64,000 bases of DNA from Bacteroidota bacterium. Lineage in GTDB: Bacteria > Bacteroidota > Ignavibacteria > Palsa-1295. The DNA lies in the NCBI GenBank assembly GCA_021324685.1, contig JAJPIQ010000085.1, positions 62,001 through 126,000 on the forward strand, read 5' to 3'. The notes beneath the pieces were generated by a model. That model worked only from the letters and a program-made list of their open reading frames with translations. It was not told the DNA's origin and ran no database searches. The position numbers and the translations under genes were made by a program. Positions 18,950-28,800 of the stretch are shown piece after piece (position 1 is the stretch's first letter; each line of letters begins with the position of its first letter).

Positions 18950-18958
18950 ACAACAGTC

Positions 18959-19990
18959 TTATTGGACCGTTTGGCGGTGGCCGTTCGAACGCACCATGGG
19001 CTGCTCGAACGATCCATTGAGGTTTGCCGATTTCGGTTCCATTCGCTCGACGCGAAGCTGATTGTTGACATTCGCTACGCCCGCAGCTTCGTCGGCAATG
19101 TCTTCGGCAAGGCGTTTCATCTGGCGATCCGGAACCTCGCCGGTGAGAATGACTTCTCCCTGCACGACTTTCACTTCGATATTCGAGGGATCGATATAGG
19201 GATGTGCGGTAAGTCGATCGCAGACGTCTTCCTGGATCCGCGCGTCTGACCGCTGGTAATTCTTGGGAGCGATTCCGGCAAAACCTCCTCGCCCAAAGCG
19301 CATGTCGTAATCGTTCCATCCCCGTCCGTCGCCATTGGAATAGCTTCGATTTGTAAATCCGCTGCGGCTCTGTGTGTCCTGCTCCGTTTCGCCGCCGCCG
19401 TAATCGGCGTATTCTCTCGTTTCGGAACTCGGCCGGTAATACAACCCGCTCCGGGATTCACCGATGCGTGGGGAGGAATCGCTTCGGGACCGCCCGGCGC
19501 TGCTATAGGTATGCCGTTCACGGTCCCATCGGCCGCCTCGATAGTCCTGCTCGCGATCGCTGAAGGGCGCGCCTTCGCGCCATGTCTCGACATCCGCTTC
19601 CTCGCTCCAGCCGCGATTGATGTCCGGATCGTAATACGCTCGACCGTAACCGGAAAATCCATAGCGTTCACCGTAGCCAGGCTGGCCGTAATCTTCACGG
19701 TAATCGCGAGACGTATAATCGGAGGGGCGCCAATTGCCATCGCCTTCACCGCCACGGTTGTAACGCGTGGCGTTCTCATTGCGAAAGTCCTGTGTCGAGC
19801 GGTGTTTCCTCTGCGCGGAACGTCTGCGTTCATTGCGAGAGTACCAATCGCCTTGTTCGCCGTAACGAAGCGACTCGCCTTGCTGCGCATGCTCGCGAAA
19901 TCGATCGGGTCGGCTCGGTGTCATTGCATTCCAGTTGCGCCTGCTGTTTTCCCGATCATTGCTTTGCCGGTCCCTTTGACGGTTGTTCAT
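18959..19990 (-). CDS. BON-domain protein with long disordered Arg/Gly/Tyr-rich head
   Basis: 343 residues without a signal peptide. Residues 1-~245 are low complexity, rich in Arg, Asp, Gly, Ser, Tyr and Asn, and resemble the linker-rich heads of Bacteroidota BON proteins. Residues about 248-314 form a BON domain (DARIQEDVCDRLTAHPYID ... VVQGEVILTGEVPDR ... ADEAAGVANVNNQLRV), a fold associated with phospholipid or envelope binding. The tail of ~29 residues is polar. BON proteins of this type are often stress-induced, but nothing here shows regulation. The head has the same composition bias as the flavoprotein tail near the window start. Confidence 0.8.
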   Translation of the reverse strand: MNNRQRDRQSNDRENSRRNWNAMTPSRPDRFREHAQQGESLRYGEQGDWYSRNERRRSAQRKHRSTQDFRNENATRYNRGGEGDGNWRPSDYTSRDYREDYGQPGYGERYGFSGYGRAYYDPDINRGWSEEADVETWREGAPFSDREQDYRGGRWDRERHTYSSAGRSRSDSSPRIGESRSGLYYRPSSETREYADYGGGETEQDTQSRSGFTNRSYSNGDGRGWNDYDMRFGRGGFAGIAPKNYQRSDARIQEDVCDRLTAHPYIDPSNIEVKVVQGEVILTGEVPDRQMKRLAEDIADEAAGVANVNNQLRVERMEPKSANLNGSFEQPMVRSNGHRQTVQ

Positions 19991-20102
19991 GTATTTCTCC
20001 TGAAAAAAGATTCAGCAGGTTTAGCGGCAAAAAGCGCACCACCAGGGTATAATCCATGCGGAAATCGGAATTCTGGAACATGGTTGGAGTAAGTAAAAAG
20101 GT

Positions 20103-20384
20103 ATGCGTCGGATCCCCTTTGGATTTTTCGTAAGAATAGTACTCATGACTATCTCCCTGGTCCTGGGCATTCTTTCACTTGCTACACGGATTCATTCGGA
20201 GGAATTAGTCTATGCCGCCGGTTCTATCGCCGCGGCGATGCTCGTGCCGATGTTTCGCAGAAAACGGCGCATTGGCAATAGCCACGAACGCAGGCGCAGT
20301 TCTTCAAAAAAAAATCGCCAAAAATTAACGTTGGAAAAACGTTACCCTCTAAAAAATCGGATCGCCAAACATACGGGGGTGTAG
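20103..20384 (+). CDS. Small membrane protein with basic tail, unknown
   Basis: 93 residues: two hydrophobic stretches (FFVRIVLMTISLVLGILSLA and LVYAAGSIAAAMLVPMF) followed by a strongly basic tail (RRKRRIGNSHERRRSSSKKN and beyond). An aaaagg purine run precedes the ATG. It is divergently oriented from the BON gene. No family recognised. It may be real, since the hydrophobic-loop-hydrophobic-basic layout is protein-like, but it is short and the C-terminal third is compositionally biased. Confidence 0.5.
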   Translation: MRRIPFGFFVRIVLMTISLVLGILSLATRIHSEELVYAAGSIAAAMLVPMFRRKRRIGNSHERRRSSSKKNRQKLTLEKRYPLKNRIAKHTGV

Positions 20385-20521
20385 AGGATGGGAGCGATGC
20401 TCCATCGCTGTGTCTTGTGTTTGAGAAGTTTTAAGTCCTTCGCAATGGCATTAATATAAGGACACCGTTGTTTTTCGCTGCATCATAGAACGGATCTCAG
20501 TACCAGATTTATCGGGTCAGA

Positions 20522-21727
20522 ATGTACGGAAAAATTCAGCAGGAACTACAATCGGAGCTTGAGGCCATCCGCGATGCGGGGCTCTATAAGAACGAGCGGG
20601 AGATCACGACGGCGCAGGGTGTCGAGATCGAGGTCAAGGGCCGCCCGGGGATCGTCTTAAACTTTTGCGCGAACAATTACCTCGGGCTTTCTTCGCATCC
20701 AAAGGTCATCGCGGCGGCGCGAAAAGCACTCGAAACGCATGGCTATGGAATGTCGAGCGTCCGGTTCATCTGCGGGACGCAGGACCTGCATAAAGAACTC
20801 GAGCATGAAATTTCTCGCTTCCTGCATACGGACGATACGATCCTCTATGTCGCCTGCTTCGATGCCAACGGCGGTGTATTCGAACCGCTTTTCGGCGAGG
20901 AGGACGCGATCATTTCGGACGAGTTGAACCATGCTTCGATCATCGATGGCGTTCGCCTTGCGAAAGCGAAACGGTTCCGGTATAAACATGCGGACATGAA
21001 GGACCTCGAGGTGCAACTGCTCGAAGCCCAGTCCAGCCGGCGGCGAGTGATCGTCACCGATGGCGTCTTTTCGATGGATGGCGACATAGCGAAACTATCG
21101 GAGATTTGCGATCTTGCGGATACATACGATGCGCTCGTCATGGTGGACGATTCGCACGCAACAGGATTTGTCGGCAAAACCGGCCGCGGTTCCATCGAGC
21201 ATGAGAATGTCATGGGCCGCGTCGATATCGTAACCTCGACCCTCGGCAAAGCCTTGGGGGGCGCGGCGGGAGGCTTTACGTCCGGCCGTAAGGAAATTAT
21301 CGAGATGCTGCGTCAGCGTTCGAGGCCATATCTGTTTTCGAATACGCTCCCGCCGCCGATCGCAGGGGCGGCGCTGGAAGTGCTGCGTATGCTCGGCGAA
21401 ACGACCGAACTTCGCGATAAACTGGAAGCGAACACGAAATACTTCCGTGACAAGATGACGGAAGCCGGCTTCGATATTAAGCCGGGAATCCATCCCATCG
21501 TACCGATCATGCTCTACGATGCACCGCTTGCGCAGAAATTCGCCTCTCGCCTGCAGGACGAAGGCATATATGTCACCGGATTTTTCTATCCCGTTGTCGC
21601 GAAAGGACAAGCACGGATACGCGTGCAAATTTCCGCTGCACACGAACGCCATCACCTCGACCGCGCCATTGGCGCCTTTACCAGGGTGGGCGAGGAATTA
21701 GGCGTATTGAAATTAGAAACCGCTTAA
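20522..21727 (+). CDS. kbl: Glycine C-acetyltransferase (2-amino-3-ketobutyrate CoA ligase)
   Basis: This PLP enzyme cleaves 2-amino-3-ketobutyrate with CoA to glycine and acetyl-CoA in threonine degradation. The protein is close to E. coli Kbl throughout: [75 protein letters not shown], the PLP-contact VDDSHATGF and the Schiff-base lysine in TLGKALGG (Lys243). [15 protein letters not shown] and [13 protein letters not shown] separate it from BioF-type paralogues. 401 residues is normal. The usual partner tdh is not adjacent. Confidence 0.95.
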   Translation: MYGKIQQELQSELEAIRDAGLYKNEREITTAQGVEIEVKGRPGIVLNFCANNYLGLSSHPKVIAAARKALETHGYGMSSVRFICGTQDLHKELEHEISRFLHTDDTILYVACFDANGGVFEPLFGEEDAIISDELNHASIIDGVRLAKAKRFRYKHADMKDLEVQLLEAQSSRRRVIVTDGVFSMDGDIAKLSEICDLADTYDALVMVDDSHATGFVGKTGRGSIEHENVMGRVDIVTSTLGKALGGAAGGFTSGRKEIIEMLRQRSRPYLFSNTLPPPIAGAALEVLRMLGETTELRDKLEANTKYFRDKMTEAGFDIKPGIHPIVPIMLYDAPLAQKFASRLQDEGIYVTGFFYPVVAKGQARIRVQISAAHERHHLDRAIGAFTRVGEELGVLKLETA

Positions 21728-21817
21728 AATCGACACGGCCGAGCTTGGAATAAAATGAGTTGGCCGGAATAAAATGCATTCATTTTGTGTCCATAACGGA
21801 GACGATTTGAACATGGA

Positions 21818-22201
21818 ATGACACAGAAGGCAAATCGAGGGTATTCATTCGTAGCATGGCTCGGCATCGCCGCACTCTTTGTGCAGGTCAATGCTATTCC
21901 GCTCGACTATTTGCTTTTTCGATTGAATCAGCAGGAGATCTCGCAAACGCTCTGCGAGCACAAGGTTCCACACTGCAATGGCCATTGTTACCTGATGAAG
22001 CAGATCGCAAAATCGGCGACGGCAAACACCGAAAAACGCGCGGAACGATTAGGATTCCAATCAAGCGGCCCATACCTTGCGAGCGCTTCCAACGTCATTT
22101 CCCCGCTGCCTCGAGAGGAACGTTCCATCTCTTACGCCCCGATCGGCTCCCTGTCATTCGGGTATCATACGACGGTGCACCAGCCACCCCGAACGGTCTG
22201 A
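21818..22201 (+). CDS. Small membrane-anchored Cys/His-motif protein
   Basis: 127 residues. An N-terminal hydrophobic segment (FVAWLGIAALFVQVNAIPLDYLLF) is followed by LCEHKVPHCNGHCYLMKQI, a compact Cys/His cluster. I recognise this C-x6-C-x3-C-YL-x-KQ pattern from short Bacteroidota envelope proteins of unknown function, often found near metal or cofactor handling genes. The C-terminal ~60 residues are Ser/Pro-rich. It lies 69 bases upstream of a beta-barrel-like protein that also starts with a Cys cluster, so they are likely a functional pair. Metal binding is inference. An ATG five bases earlier is in another frame. Confidence 0.65.
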   Translation: MTQKANRGYSFVAWLGIAALFVQVNAIPLDYLLFRLNQQEISQTLCEHKVPHCNGHCYLMKQIAKSATANTEKRAERLGFQSSGPYLASASNVISPLPREERSISYAPIGSLSFGYHTTVHQPPRTV

Positions 22202-22270
22202 TACCTCCCCTATCAGATCGTTCCATGCGCTTGAAGCATGGGTAGCTTCTCACTATAATTTTTATTTCGT

Positions 22271-23284
22271 ATGAAAACATTTCGGTGGTTTGCACGGGCC
22301 ATGTCCGCGTGCTGTTTCGCGTTTTTTGCCGTTCCCTCCATTCAGGCGCAGTTGCCTCCTGGAATCTATTCCAATTGCGATTTTTGCATGTGTTCGATGG
22401 GTATTTCGCCACTCAGTATGAATGGCTCCTCGGTCCGATTCGATTCCCGCTACACGGAGCTCGGACAGGAATTCTCGAACGGGAACCGTGTCCCCAACCC
22501 CACGGGCGCACGGGAGACTTACCTTACGGACGTGCTTTCACTACGCGGGCAAATCACGGACGATTTCTCCGCAACGCTGATGGTCCCCTTCGCTCACAAA
22601 GCCGAGAGTTCGAACGATCCCACAAATAGCCTTGCGAATATTTCCAATTCCGGCGTAGCGGATATGTCGCTCCTTTTTCGTTACAATCTTATCGCCGATC
22701 ATAACGGCGGAACGATGGCCGGTGCCAACATGAGGATGCTTAGCGTAACCGCGGGCGTTAAATTTGCCAACGGATCTACGTCGCTCATCTATAATGGCTC
22801 GCCCGCGGATCCCGACGTACAACTTGGGACCGGAACTACCGATTTCTATGGCGGTCTGGGATATCTTCTCGGCTTTAATGGTTGGAACGTGGAAGCCGAT
22901 GCCCTGGGAATGGTTCACGGTTTTGGCTCCGGCTCAAGCTGTCATACCTACGGCGATAACATCAACTACGACGTAATGGCCGAGTACCGTCTGTACGAAG
23001 ACCAAAGTTTTATACCAACGTTGCTCAGTCCTACCGTCTTTGGCTCGCTTGCGATCCGTGGCGAATGGCGCGGATACGAGACGCAGGATGGCCAGCCACT
23101 CGATAACGATTTCCTTGGTTGGTCCGGCGGCAACGTGGTGTATGTTGCGCCAGGTTTTCAGGTGTTCTTTGCGCCGCGCGTGTCGCTCGATGCGTCTGTA
23201 TGGCTTCCCGTTATCCACGCACTCCCTGGAAATCAATTAGGCGAGACTATAAAAGCCATGGGGGGCATTCAGGTCGGGATGTAG
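22271..23284 (+). CDS. Outer-membrane beta-barrel-like protein with N-terminal CxxCxC motif
   Basis: 337 residues. Signal peptide MKTFRWFARAMSACCFAFFAVPSIQAQ, then a mature N-terminus with CDFCMCSMG and MNGSSVRFDSRYTELG. The rest alternates polar and hydrophobic residues in amphipathic strands with many Gly/Asn/Asp turns (RGQITDDFSATLMVPFAHK, VADMSLLFRYNLI, YGGLGYLLGFNGWNVEADALGM, VYVAPGFQVFFAPRVSLDASVWLPV), like outer-membrane transporter/phenol-degradation MetA-type barrels. The Cys cluster at the periplasm-exposed N-terminus could bind metal, in keeping with the upstream Cys/His protein. No TonB box or plug is seen. Function unknown. Confidence 0.7.
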   Translation: MKTFRWFARAMSACCFAFFAVPSIQAQLPPGIYSNCDFCMCSMGISPLSMNGSSVRFDSRYTELGQEFSNGNRVPNPTGARETYLTDVLSLRGQITDDFSATLMVPFAHKAESSNDPTNSLANISNSGVADMSLLFRYNLIADHNGGTMAGANMRMLSVTAGVKFANGSTSLIYNGSPADPDVQLGTGTTDFYGGLGYLLGFNGWNVEADALGMVHGFGSGSSCHTYGDNINYDVMAEYRLYEDQSFIPTLLSPTVFGSLAIRGEWRGYETQDGQPLDNDFLGWSGGNVVYVAPGFQVFFAPRVSLDASVWLPVIHALPGNQLGETIKAMGGIQVGM

Positions 23285-23311
23285 TTCGCAATATGTTGGC
23301 GCTCTGCGATG

Positions 23312-25774
23312 CTACCATCCAACGCGATGGACGGTGCGGCCGTCGCTGACAAGCAGCACCGCCCCATCGCGGTCCGTTCGGCAAATGCTTGATCCTGAAG
23401 AGAGCCATCGCTTTATAACCGCGGGGGCCGGATGACCGAAGACGTTATGCTCGCCCACCGAAATGACAGCATACGAAGCATTGGTCGCTTCGATAAACTG
23501 CTTCGAAGAACTGGTGAGGCTGCCATGGTGCGATACTTTTACAACGTTCGAGCGTAGAAAACTTCCATAGTTCGAGAGCATCGCTTCTTCTTCGCTTCGT
23601 TCTATATCTCCGAGAAATAAAAAGCTGGTCGCACCGTACCTCACCTGGAACGCAAGGACGCCACTGTGAATATTTTGTCCGAATGCGGTCCGCTCCGAAG
23701 CTAAGACATGGCGATCGGGACTTAACACATAGAGCACGATCCCCGAATCGAGATGGAGCGTATCGCCTCGAGCAAGGATGCGAGTCTCGACCTTGCGTTC
23801 GCGAGCGGCGAACTCCAATTCCCTTGCGGCGGTGCTTGCCATACGCTCGCCGCTGCTAAAGAGCGTGCTGACGGAAGCATTTTCCAGCAACGCCGGAGCA
23901 CCGCCTATGTGGTCGACGTGAAGATGGCTGATAAAGCCGGCTTCGACATCCGTGATATTTTCCGCTCGAAGAAATGGCAGCGCCGTTCGTTCGAAGACGG
24001 AGTTCCCGTCGTAATCGCTTTTACCGAAGTCCACAAAGTACGTTTTGCCACTCGGGGTATGGAGTAAAATACAATCGCCCTGTCCCACATCGAAAAAGAG
24101 GACTTGGAGCTTCCCTTCGTTCCTGGCAAGGACCGAATTCGAAAACGGAAGCCCGAGTTCATGAAGTGCAAAGAACAGGGCAAGGACCAGCGTACAACGA
24201 CCGACGAGTTCCCGGCGCGTTTTTGCAATGAGGCAGTAGGAGACACCAATAATAAATAATGTCAGAAAACCGACACTGGGCGAACCCGCGGCTCTCGATG
24301 CAAATAAAACATGAGCGAAGAATTTTGTAAGGGCCAGAAGTCCGATCGCTAAATATCCAGTGGCGTCGCCGTAGAGTTGACCAAGCCAGTGAGAAAGTGC
24401 GGTCAGGGGGATCAATAAAAATCCCAACGCGGTAATAAGGGCCGAAAGCGGTATCAAGGGGACGTTCGCAGCAAGGCCGATAAACGAAATGCGATAGAAA
24501 TGAGCTGCTATGACCGGATACGATGCGATCGACGCTCCGACCGATAATGCAACAGCACTCCCCGTTTGCTTGACAAACCTACTTTCGAGCATACGATATC
24601 GTGAAGGTCCATCGTCTTTTGAATCCAATTTTAACAGCCACAATATTTTGGGAGTGACGAGGACCATTCCCAATACGCCTGCATAGGAAAGCTGGAATCC
24701 AACATCGAAAAGATCGAAAGGGCGGAGTATCAGGTTGATCGCCATGGCACTCATTACGATATTGAGGGGATCCGGCTTGCGTTCGAGGAGTTGCGCCACG
24801 AGATACAGTTCGATCATCATGAGTGCACGGACGACGCTGGGCTGAAAGCCTACGATCGCGGAATACAAGAGGACCATAAGCATTGTGAGCGAAATCCTGG
24901 TACGGTGCCAGTAGATACCGAAGATTCGCAGAAGTTGAGCAACGACAAGCGAAACAATCGCGACATTGAAGCCACTGACGGCCAGGATATGTGCGACCCC
25001 GGAAGCGGTAAAGTCATTAAGCGTCTCTTTCGACATGTCGCTTCGGTCCCCCAGGACCACGGCCTCGACAAATCCGCGGGCATTATCGTCACGGATAGCA
25101 CTATCGAGCAATGAGAGGATCGAGCGATGGATGCCATCGATGGAGCTCGATATGTGTGTCCATACGTTCGATTGCGCGGGTTCTAAAACATAGTAATCGA
25201 ATCTGGAATGAATTTCTCCCTGTGCCTCTGTTCGGGTTGCTGTCTGAAGCTTTAAATCACTTGCAAATTCATGCGGATTCGTCGCGGGCTTGAACGGTTC
25301 CAGCGAATTATAGACACGAAGTCTCGACCCCACTTCCGGCAACCGTATATGTTCTCTTGAAGAGTTTGAAAGATATAATAAAATGTTACCGTGAACTCGA
25401 ACCGGTCTTTCCCGGGCGATCCCCAGGCTATCGACTTCGAACGTCCATTGATAACCATGTTTTGTTTCATCGATCTCACTCAGGGTCCCGACCACGACCG
25501 TTTTGGGCGGCCTCAGGGAAGCGATCCTTGCGATCACCGTATCGCGGTAAGACCGGCCTTCAAAGCTTGTAAGGCAATATCCGAGGAATAGGAAGAAAAG
25601 GAAAATGGCGACCAGTCGAGGGGCCGGCATGCGAATAATGATAGCTCCACATGCAACCGCGACGGCTCCCGCGAACCAAAGAATACCGACGCTTGAAAAG
25701 GAAAGATTGCTTCCGAGGACAATTCCCAACGCGAGAGCGATCGCAGCGAAGAGCGCAGGACGGCCTTGGAACAT
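23312..25774 (-). CDS. comEC: ComEC/Rec2-family DNA-uptake channel protein
   Basis: ComEC translocates single-stranded DNA across the inner membrane during natural transformation. The 820-residue chain has two N-terminal hydrophobic helices, a DUF4131-type soluble region, then the multi-helix Competence domain (FTASGVAHILAVSGFNVAIVSL, GFQPSVVRALMMIELYLVAQLLERKPDPLN, and VGFQLSYAGVLGMV are diagnostic). The C-terminal part is a metallo-beta-lactamase-like domain with DVGQGDCILLHTP, HLHVDHIGG (from residue about 617), LFLGDIE and VSHHGS; the metal-binding residues look intact. It begins 33 bases after the last IgGFc-like gene and may be transcribed with it. No other com genes are in the window. 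Confidence 0.95.
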   Translation of the reverse strand: MFQGRPALFAAIALALGIVLGSNLSFSSVGILWFAGAVAVACGAIIIRMPAPRLVAIFLFFLFLGYCLTSFEGRSYRDTVIARIASLRPPKTVVVGTLSEIDETKHGYQWTFEVDSLGIARERPVRVHGNILLYLSNSSREHIRLPEVGSRLRVYNSLEPFKPATNPHEFASDLKLQTATRTEAQGEIHSRFDYYVLEPAQSNVWTHISSSIDGIHRSILSLLDSAIRDDNARGFVEAVVLGDRSDMSKETLNDFTASGVAHILAVSGFNVAIVSLVVAQLLRIFGIYWHRTRISLTMLMVLLYSAIVGFQPSVVRALMMIELYLVAQLLERKPDPLNIVMSAMAINLILRPFDLFDVGFQLSYAGVLGMVLVTPKILWLLKLDSKDDGPSRYRMLESRFVKQTGSAVALSVGASIASYPVIAAHFYRISFIGLAANVPLIPLSALITALGFLLIPLTALSHWLGQLYGDATGYLAIGLLALTKFFAHVLFASRAAGSPSVGFLTLFIIGVSYCLIAKTRRELVGRCTLVLALFFALHELGLPFSNSVLARNEGKLQVLFFDVGQGDCILLHTPSGKTYFVDFGKSDYDGNSVFERTALPFLRAENITDVEAGFISHLHVDHIGGAPALLENASVSTLFSSGERMASTAARELEFAARERKVETRILARGDTLHLDSGIVLYVLSPDRHVLASERTAFGQNIHSGVLAFQVRYGATSFLFLGDIERSEEEAMLSNYGSFLRSNVVKVSHHGSLTSSSKQFIEATNASYAVISVGEHNVFGHPAPAVIKRWLSSGSSICRTDRDGAVLLVSDGRTVHRVGW

Positions 25775-25807
25775 TTCTCAATCGGGATCCCGGAGGATCA
25801 ACTACTG

Positions 25808-28800
25808 CTACTTTTGTATAACGATCTTCTTCGCCCTCACGTAATTACCGGCTTTCATTTGAACCAAGTAGGTCCCACTCGGCAGTGCGGAAGCGTCGAT
25901 GCGGGCAGTGTAGTATCCCGGCTGTGTGAAGCCCTCGGCGATCGTTTGAACAATATTCCCCTGCTGCCCCACCAGGACGATCTGGGCATTGCCGGACTCT
26001 GAAATATCGTATGCGATCTGGATCGGTGAACCCTGTCCTTCGAGCGTTCCGGCGGGATTCGGCGTGGGGTTCCCAAGCATCATGGCCGAAGGGATCGCCG
26101 GCTGCGGTTCGAGATACTGCGTCCCGCAGGCGGGATCGATGGCGACATAACCGCTATCGAAGAGATGGTTCGCACACGGATACGGGATGGTAGCATCGCT
26201 GAAGGCCGTCGTAAAGTGGATCGGGTATCCGGCCTGGAATGTGTTCGGATCCACATCTCCCGCCACCGGCTGGAACTTAAGCCAGATCAGGGGAAGCGAG
26301 CTGTCGCCGCCACCGGTAATAGGAGTGTTCCCGCTTAATTTTCCTTCGCCTCCCTGCTGAAAAATGATCGTGTCATTGCCCGGTACGGAAGAATAGAGTT
26401 CCGGATATCCCGGCGGCGTGAGCGTATTCGTCATGACGATGTCCACGAGCTTCAGGTGCGTCGCATCGTAATGGAGAATGATCTGATACCCGTCCGCACC
26501 GTCGGCATTAAGCGAGTCCTTCGCGTAGATCGGCACAAGGAAACTATTATCGAGAATGTAGGCGTGAATGTTCGTTGGAATCGCAAGCTCGAAGGTGAGC
26601 TTATTTCCAGAACCGGCAAGCGCTACCGTGTCCGGCTTTGCATTCTTTGGGAGATCGAATGTAAGGACGGCGCTTGCAGATCGAATTCCTGTATCGACCG
26701 GTGAAAAGAGCACCTGCACGGCAGCAGAACCATGAGCAGGAATGACGAGGGGTGTTGGAGATGAGACAGCAAAATCTGCCGCGTTCGCACCGGCGATACT
26801 TGCTCCGGTGACCGTGACCGGAAGGTCGTTATTATTCGGGATCGTAATGTTAAAGACCGAATCGTCACAGACGAGGGTCGATCCCCAGGATATCGCTGCG
26901 ACAGCCGGAGCCAGTGCCGTGATCGTTTCGATGCGAGCGAGGAGCACCACCACATGTGTGCTCGATTTCGAGGTGATCGTGAGCTGGGCTGTATAATATC
27001 CATTGGCCATCCCAGGATTCGGCGTAAATCTCAGGCCGATCTTTGCTGCGCCCGATGGCGGCTCCGGGATCGAAAACGTTGGTGTGACCGGTGATCCATT
27101 ATAAAGAATTCCGGTCATGCTGAAATCGGTCGGGTCACCGGTGATCTGAACATTTGAAACGTCGAGACCGGCCGTTCCCGCGTTTCCGACATACACTTCG
27201 GAGTCGGCGGCGAGATCGGATTTATCGAACGTTCCAAAGAAAAGAGTATCGATCGTATAGATTTTGTTCGTATCCCGGAAGACACCCATTTCGTCCATCA
27301 CCCCGCGGCCGTAGACATCGACAACATAAGCGCGAAGGTGGTCGGTCTTCGCGGTGATCTGCGTATGCATTCGTCGGTTGACCTCGTGTGGCCAGAATTC
27401 AATCGTAAACGAATCGGTCGCGAGAGGAGCAATGGTGAGTGGAATTCCAGGACCGCCAAAAGAAGGTCCCGTCGGAGTCGGTGTGATAGTGTTACCGTTC
27501 GAAGTTTGTGCAACGTAAAATCGATCGGTATCTCCAATGCGGCGTGGAAAGGAATAAACATTAACCGTATCGGTCGAAACGTTTTGCAGGACGACCGTGG
27601 TATCGAAGTGGTCGGAGTTGGAGTATTGGTATGGCGGCGTAATATCGGCAGCGGCCAACACACGATCCCCGAAATCGATCGAAAGAGCGACCGTCTTAAG
27701 CGGCGTAATGGTTTTAAGTCCCGTACCTCCCGTGTACGCATAGCTATCGACGGGACCCAGTGCATAGACCGTGACACCAAAAGGCTTTGCACCGGAAATA
27801 TTATGAGTTCCCTGCTCGAGCGAGTGCTGTGCGTAGGCAAAGCGTGTATTGGGGATCGGTTGAAACTCCGCCGGGTTCATGGGGACGCCGTCGATCGTCA
27901 TGGAATTCACGGCGCTCTGGTCAGCGACGATATTTACGAAGTTTCCCGTGAAGGCGTCCGCATTGATGATGCTGAGTATGGTGTAAGAAGTTACAAATTG
28001 TTCGACTGGAAAAACCAGTGCCAGCGCAGGATCGCCATAGGCCGGAGGAAACGGATTGCTGATACCGCCTTTACTCGTGTGCATATACTGCCCCACTTCG
28101 ATCGGTTTCGTGGCCTGGATTGACGTAACGCCCTGCAGTTGATGTATCTCGTAAAAATCCCCGGCGTTGAACCACTTTCCTATCAACGAGCCATTGACGG
28201 AGATTTGAGTGCTATCCTCCGCACAGACGACACGCACAAGATCGGGCAATGCAGAAGTCGCATACGGAACAACGAGTGCGGAATCGCCCCAGGCACTTAC
28301 AGGCGGCAACTGCTCTACTAAATGGTCGCGACTTGGCGTCCCATCAGAATTGACCGCCCCGGCCGGCATTTCCGTTCGTTTATGTCCACTGAAAACGGCG
28401 ATCGGCTGGTCGGACTCGACCAGGCTCCCGGTCAGATCGTTCGAGTGGTTTTGCTGGCCCTGCACAAGGTAAACATCGCCTTTATTCATACGGACGGTAA
28501 CCGGCCGGTTTGCAGGGGTGCCAACCGATGAGGGATTTCGAAGCGTAATGGTCACATTGGTCGAGTCGACAACGGCAACGATCCAGAATTCTCCGGGTGT
28601 TGTACTTCCGAATCCATCTCCCGAAGAGTTGTAATTCATTGTGCGATATTCGGTGCCCAGAACATTCACCGGCAGCCCCATAAACGCATCGCTCGAATAA
28701 AGCTTATGGTTGAGACCGAAGACGGCCACTACACTGTCGCTCGTGATATGAACGGCCATGCCTTTTACGACCTGCTCGTCCTGAAAATCTTTTAGTTCGA

